Source of the DNA: Sphingomonadales bacterium
Lineage (GTDB): Bacteria; Bacteroidota; Bacteroidia; UBA7662
Reading direction: 5' to 3'
Assembly (NCBI GenBank): GCA_016872125.1
Contig: VHBD01000075.1
Coordinates: 1-7,135, forward strand
Length of the DNA stretch: 7,135 bases
A model generated the notes under the pieces. The model was not told where the DNA came from. It was given only the letters and a program-made list of their open reading frames with translations, and did not search any database. Positions 7,005-7,135 of the stretch are shown in pieces. Numbering within the stretch: the first letter of the stretch is position 1; each line of letters starts with the position of its first letter. The position numbers were made by a program, and so were the translations under genes.

Positions 7005-7011
7005 CTTGGGG
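6997..7011 (+). other. Small perfect hairpin around the stop of the TMTC-like gene
   Basis: CCCCA (6997-7001) can pair with TGGGG (7007-7011) across a 5-base loop that contains the TGA stop. The same C-run could instead pair with TGGG at 6986-6989. There is no following T-tract, so this is not a standard intrinsic terminator and may be chance. Confidence 0.15.
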
Positions 7012-7078
7012 CAGATTGTCGTATTTACCATTAAGTTTACAAGACCATTTAAATTCCATGTTTATGATTTCATACAAT
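7005..7078. other. AT-rich spacer after the TMTC-like gene
   Basis: After the TGA at 7002-7004 the sequence becomes markedly richer in A and T than the flanking coding DNA up to about 7080, as expected for an intergenic spacer. A TAAGTTTA octamer at 7032-7039 is one mismatch from the Bacteroidota -7 consensus, but no -33 element is correctly spaced. An open frame from an ATG at 7001 crosses the spacer, so it could alternatively be the start of the next gene. Confidence 0.35.
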
Positions 7079-7135
7079 ATGCACCATTTCAAAACGTGTA
7101 GGGGTTCTTTGATAGGGCTTCTTGGATTGCTGGGG
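7079..7135 (+). CDS. 5' fragment of an unidentified, possibly secreted protein (3' end outside window)
   Basis: A + strand frame is open from ATG codons at 7001, 7058, 7064 and 7079 to the end of the window. From 7079 the translation is MHHFKTCRGSLIGLLGLLG: a short basic segment followed by a run of Leu/Gly/Ile, which resembles the n- and h-regions of a Sec signal peptide. I prefer 7079 because the bases before it look intergenic. Starting at 7001 would instead give another ATGA overlap with the TMTC-like gene, as seen between the preceding pair, and a 26-residue leader. Only 19 codons are visible from the preferred start, so the family cannot be named and the gene itself is uncertain. Confidence 0.35.
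   Translation, partial: MHHFKTCRGSLIGLLGLLG

Noticed and set aside
1..7135. CRISPR arrays, tRNA/rRNA genes, transposases or terminal inverted repeats
   Set aside because: I found no regularly spaced repeats, no tRNA- or rRNA-like segments and no mobile-element gene; coding is almost continuous.

Overview
The window looks like chromosomal DNA of a Bacteroidota (or close FCB-group) bacterium with roughly balanced GC. The clues are indirect. The flippase has the Bacteroidota-style N-terminus (KPLWI, then IDRSIQNQVG, then YGGYYQWFNLSLLF and LLDGGMANF). Start codons generally lack a clear Shine-Dalgarno sequence. A TAATTTTG element matching the Bacteroidota -7 consensus TAnnTTTG sits in the only divergent intergenic gap. 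The genus cannot be read from the sequence.

Layout: (1) Bases 1-169, + strand, hold the last 55 codons of a DppC/OppC-type peptide ABC-transporter permease. It converges on the next gene and overlaps its 3' end by 22 bp. (2) Bases 148-4223, - strand, hold a three-gene surface-polysaccharide operon. In transcription order it encodes a Wzx-like flippase (GTG start at 4223), a Wzz-like chain-length regulator without a kinase domain (start 2746), and an O-antigen ligase/polymerase (Wzy/WaaL) family protein (start 1587). Gaps are 22 bp and 55 bp. (3) Bases 4224-4281 form a 58-bp divergent gap that must carry any promoters for both directions. (4) Bases 4282-7004, + strand, hold a GT9 (ADP-heptose:LPS heptosyltransferase-like) glycosyltransferase followed by a multi-spanning TMTC/DUF1736-like GT-C protein with C-terminal TPR repeats. 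The two overlap by ATGA. (5) Bases 7005-7078 are AT-rich, and a reading frame with a signal-peptide-like N-terminus then runs off the end.

Together the five complete genes cover the membrane steps of Wzx/Wzy-type polysaccharide export (flipping, polymerisation or ligation, chain-length control), one sugar-adding enzyme, and a probable lipid-linked-sugar-dependent glycosyltransferase with TPR repeats. No initiating sugar-phosphate transferase, outer-membrane export protein (Wza) or sugar-nucleotide synthesis gene is visible, so the rest of the pathway must be elsewhere. Most of the window is recognisable family material. The least characterised element is the GT9/TMTC-like pair and its link to the divergent flippase operon.
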